Shown: piece after piece, positions 9,301 to 9,607 of the stretch
Layout: each line of letters starts with the position of its first letter
How positions within the stretch are numbered: position 1 is the first letter of the stretch
From: an uncultured Rhodospirillaceae bacterium
GTDB taxonomy: Bacteria > Pseudomonadota > Alphaproteobacteria > RF32 > CAG-239
Reading direction: 5' to 3'
Assembly: GCA_900313185.1 (NCBI GenBank)
Contig: OMQI01000107.1
Coordinates: forward strand, 1-9,607
Length of the DNA: 9,607 nt
Notes under the pieces: model-generated
Told to the model about the DNA's origin: nothing
Database searches by the model: none
Seen by the model: the letters and a program-made list of their open reading frames with translations, nothing else
Translations under genes and position numbers: made by a program

Positions 9301-9607
9301 GAATAAACCGCTGACAATATCAGACTTTTTGGCGGGGACAGATAGTTCAGTAACCTCGTTGAGTGATGCTCAAAAGCAAACCATCCTTGAGGCGTACCGT
9401 TTAACAGACAGTGACAGGGTCAAAGAATTGATTGTGAAAACTTCTGCCAACGAAGAAAATAGGTTGACGGAAGACCAATATAATACCTTAGTTACCGCGT
9501 ATAATACGGCGTATAACAATAAGCTTTCGGAAATTGCAGAACAAAATAAAGAAATCAGTCTGAGTGATTTCTTGAATGATTCTTCAAATACAATTATGGT
9601 TGGAGAT
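1..9607 (+). CDS. Giant repetitive surface adhesin, LktA/filamentous-haemagglutinin-like (internal fragment, both ends missing)
   Basis: Codons start at base 2; base 1 is the third base of a preceding codon. The frame stays open for 3202 codons to the last base, with no start, stop or ribosome-binding site in view, so the full protein is longer than 3200 residues. Most of it is a degenerate repeat of about 54 residues with Gly/Ala-rich cores (VAGGGAGTVA, VAGSGAGTVA), an Asn-rich segment, and N-[SA]-T-[IV] turns followed by short alternating hydrophobic strands (VNINA, VDVTS, LNLNA). The C-terminal part changes to a coiled coil and helical tandem repeats. There is no cysteine and very little tryptophan, as in many exported type V passengers. 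The likely role is adhesion at the cell surface, inferred from composition and architecture. The LktA-like family call comes from the motif style and not from a search. No RTX nonapeptides and no LPXTG motif are seen. Signal peptide, secretion domain and anchor must lie outside the window. Another giant cell-surface protein is possible. Confidence 0.93.
371..520 (+). other. Non-repeat insert 1 in the adhesin (aromatic/helical)
   Basis: Residues 124-173 interrupt the repeat pattern. The segment is Tyr- and Trp-containing (YDPTYTIKAYDW, W139 and W169) and includes a plausible amphipathic helix (FLGKVTSKIGDILDKVQ). It lacks the Gly/Ala core and Asn turns of its flanks. It could be a loop domain projecting from the shaft. 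I recognise no family, and its function is unknown. Confidence 0.55.
521..757 (+). repeat. Beta-repeat block between inserts 1 and 2
   Basis: Residues 174-252 contain two clear half-units, AVNNSTVTAGNVDVLSN and VLNNATITADENVNINA. They are separated by the core FSAGAAIVVNDQSNTN. Both carry an N-[SA]-T-[IV] turn (N182, N236) followed by alternating short strands, as in the large arrays downstream. Confidence 0.65.
758..1021 (+). other. Non-repeat insert 2 in the adhesin (Trp/Phe-rich, about 88 residues)
   Basis: Residues 253-340 are the longest non-repeat insert in the N-terminal part. The segment holds three of the 12 tryptophans in the window (W290, W305, W312), several Phe residues, and a Gly/Ser stretch (FVGGSFDGGSSVNSW). 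The repeat resumes immediately afterwards with GIAGSVLVNSIVNNTNAFI. The composition suggests a small folded module mounted on the shaft. I do not recognise the fold. Confidence 0.55.
1022..1921 (+). repeat. Beta-repeat region with two short inserts
   Basis: Residues 341-640 contain recognisable copies such as GSVLVNSIVNNTNAFIENS and GSVLVDKYTNNANAYIKSS, followed by strands like GNVNINAA and GNINVNAA. Two stretches break the pattern. Residues 394-421 (bases 1181-1264) form an amphipathic helix (VDFLIDAVNDLIEHIKAK) with an acidic tail. Residues 533-567 (bases 1598-1702) are charged and proline-containing. The last block (TNSTISANKDVSVVADTS, then VLLAGAFAGGVS) leads into the linker. Confidence 0.65.
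1922..2221 (+). other. Acidic and Ser/Thr/Gly-rich low-complexity linker
   Basis: Residues 641-740 contain almost no beta-repeat pattern. The first part is strongly acidic with helix-forming residues (MDEIDNAQADEEDVMNLRN, then FDEDENNAAKEG). The second part is a flexible Ser/Thr/Gly/Asn tract (RESSSSQGSSTGTTS, then NGSTGANPTT). The regular array starts right after it. It is probably a disordered hinge or a protease-accessible spacer. That reading rests on composition alone. Confidence 0.7.
2222..3868 (+). repeat. Regular ~55-residue beta-repeat array, part 1 (about ten units)
   Basis: Residues 741-1289. Equivalent core positions fall at about residues 749, 802, 853, 917, 975, 1032, 1088, 1140, 1192 and 1247, giving spacings of 51-64 that are mostly 52-59 (about 155-175 bp). 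A typical unit runs from a Gly/Ala core (VSAGAGVNIYNNKSE) to a turn (VDNSTI or VENSTI), then alternating strands (VDVTS, LNVTA, VTVNA), then the next core. Copies are highly divergent in protein and DNA, so the duplications are old. A period of this size fits two to three turns of a parallel beta-solenoid. That fold is an inference and is not shown directly by the sequence. Confidence 0.75.
3869..4042 (+). other. Non-repeat insert 3 in the adhesin (Tyr/Trp/Phe-containing)
   Basis: Residues 1290-1347 replace part of one unit between two regular arrays. The segment is polar and charged at first (KGADQKYTTDDVTTEAYRNK). It then carries a short aromatic cluster (FANWNMFYDLSGG, with W1336). The repeat resumes with AAVAGATIVKSIHNEVQ. 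It is a candidate surface-exposed loop of unknown function. Confidence 0.55.
4043..5545 (+). repeat. Regular ~55-residue beta-repeat array, part 2 (most regular section)
   Basis: Residues 1348-1848. The G-A-[GSA] core recurs at residues 1396, 1450, 1506, 1558, 1615, 1671, 1725, 1781 and 1834 (bases 4187, 4349, 4517, 4673, 4844, 5012, 5174, 5342 and 5501). The spacings are 54, 56, 52, 57, 56, 54, 56 and 53 residues. Example cores are VAGGGAGTVA, VAGSGAGTVA, VTGTGASLLV and VAGMGAAVGG. Between the cores lie Asn-rich turns (NNYTGHTKAYMDNATI, VVSETEAGIKNSTI) and short strands. This is the clearest periodicity in the window and is best explained as stacked solenoid turns in a rigid shaft. Confidence 0.8.
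5546..5701 (+). other. Polar linker with Tyr and Ser/Asp clusters
   Basis: Residues 1849-1900 lack the repeat pattern. They are rich in Lys, Ser, Thr, Asp and Tyr (KRTSTYSEAEQGSKIKDAV, then YTPTSSSDD). This is the second main break in the shaft after the acidic linker. Beyond it the repeats are less regular. It is likely a flexible or exposed spacer. Confidence 0.6.
5702..8221 (+). repeat. Divergent ~50-56-residue beta-repeat array, C-terminal part of the shaft
   Basis: Residues 1901-2740 keep the period but lose the strict G-A-G core. N-T turns align at residues 1961, 2011 and 2060. Cores align near 2107, 2159, 2222, 2274 and 2328. The Gly-Gly or Gly-Ala core then recurs at 2378, 2432, 2484, 2539 and 2592, with spacings of 50-55. 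An SYLT strand at 2602 recurs 54 residues later at 2656. The core changes character along the array, from SGAGAIYNNT to AGGFVAGSTLELRN and AGAFVAVPRARSYLT. Around residues 2420-2500 the sequence is very Thr/Ser/Asn-rich (NTTTTFNTSTTTN). One longer spacing (2159 to 2222) is explained by a short insert near FKSGIDSIEG. Confidence 0.7.
8222..8479 (+). other. Unique transition domain at the end of the beta-repeat shaft
   Basis: Residues 2741-2826 occur once in the window. They contain YIGWKTVSYALFGIPIKKSD, then a strand-like LKIDGKMVAGQSNSRYMKI and an aromatic/acidic segment (VDLDTLVGFYNDDYKLYD). The pattern resembles neither the upstream beta repeat nor the helical repeat downstream. It may cap the solenoid and connect it to the coiled coil. 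I recall similar segments only vaguely from LktA-type adhesins, so the function is unassigned. Confidence 0.5.
8501..8650 (+). other. Predicted coiled coil between shaft and helical repeats
   Basis: Residues 2834-2883. Hydrophobic residues follow a 3-4 heptad spacing: L2834, I2837, I2841, I2844, I2848, L2851, L2858 and L2861. Charged residues fill the other positions (VELSKENESLNKLKTDAEKE). The register weakens after about residue 2865, with L2876 and I2879 in a shifted frame. There is no Gly or Pro until the GYIADGNY segment that ends it. It marks the switch from beta to helical architecture and could support oligomerisation. Confidence 0.7.
8711..8953 (+). repeat. Helical tandem repeat, unit 1 (81 residues)
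   Basis: Residues 2904-2984. The unit starts with KTSANEADRITEAEYNAIM and ends with EFLKNPATEI followed by LTPDQLNTISNAI. The motif [IL]-T-E-A-[EQ]-Y-N is shared with units 2 and 3, and unit 4 has LTEDQYN. Predicted fold is helical, from Ala/Glu/Asn/Leu content and the lack of Gly-rich cores. Family not recognised. Confidence 0.8.
8954..9193 (+). repeat. Helical tandem repeat, unit 2 (80 residues)
   Basis: Residues 2985-3064. The unit contains KTSANEAERLTEAQYNAVM, then MDFLKDTSNEIK and LSQAQLDTITNAL. It is the closest match to unit 1 in protein, yet many codons differ synonymously. For example the SAN codons are tct gct aac in unit 1 and tct gca aat in unit 2. Confidence 0.8.
9194..9415 (+). 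repeat. Helical tandem repeat, unit 3 (74 residues)
   Basis: Residues 3065-3138. The unit contains QTSAGEADRITEAQYNAII, then ISDFLAGTDSS and LSDAQKQTILEAY. It is shorter than units 1 and 2 because of a deletion between the DFL motif and the second LxxAQ motif. Confidence 0.75.
9416..9607 (+). repeat. Helical tandem repeat, unit 4 (cut by the window end)
   Basis: Residues 3139-3202. The unit contains KTSANEENRLTEDQYNTLV, then SLSDFLNDSSNTIMVGD. It stops before the second LxxAQ motif, so the tandem array evidently runs on past the window. Confidence 0.75.

Noticed and set aside
1..9607. Frameshift, premature stop or recoding site making the gene a pseudogene
   Set aside because: Every codon from base 2 to the end was read and no TAA, TAG or TGA occurs in frame, and the repeat pattern continues without a frame change.

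Overview
The window lies entirely inside one giant protein-coding gene on the + strand. Reading codons from base 2, there are 3202 consecutive sense codons with no stop and no frameshift. Neither the start nor the end of the gene is present. I translated every row by hand. Residue numbers below count from the codon at bases 2-4. The other reading frames on both strands hold only short shadow ORFs, and there is no intergenic DNA, RNA gene, mobile element or CRISPR array.

The product looks like a secreted, repetitive surface adhesin of the filamentous-haemagglutinin / leukotoxin-LktA-like type found in Gram-negative bacteria. It is rich in Asn, Ala, Gly, Val, Thr, Ser, Asp and Lys, contains no cysteine, and has only 12 tryptophans. 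G+C is about 40% by eye, with many GCC/GGT/AAT/AAA codons. That fits a host- or gut-associated Gram-negative with moderately low G+C, but the taxon cannot be fixed from this sequence. Fusobacterium would normally be more AT-rich.

Layout, N- to C-terminal within the window: (1) bases 1-1921 hold beta-repeat blocks broken by several non-repeat inserts. (2) Bases 1922-2221 hold an acidic then Ser/Thr/Gly-rich linker. (3) Bases 2222-3868 and 4043-5545 hold two very regular arrays with a period of roughly 52-59 residues, separated by an insert with aromatic residues. (4) Bases 5546-5701 hold a second polar linker. (5) Bases 5702-8221 hold more divergent copies of the same ~54-residue repeat. (6) Bases 8222-8479 hold a unique transition domain. 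(7) Bases 8501-8650 hold a heptad coiled coil. (8) From base 8711 to the window end there are four copies (the last cut off) of a different, predicted helical ~80-residue tandem repeat, each apparently built from two related halves.

The inferred working model is an exported fibre. A long beta-solenoid-like shaft is followed by a coiled-coil hinge and then a helical stalk. Secretion signals and the outer-membrane anchor would lie outside the window.
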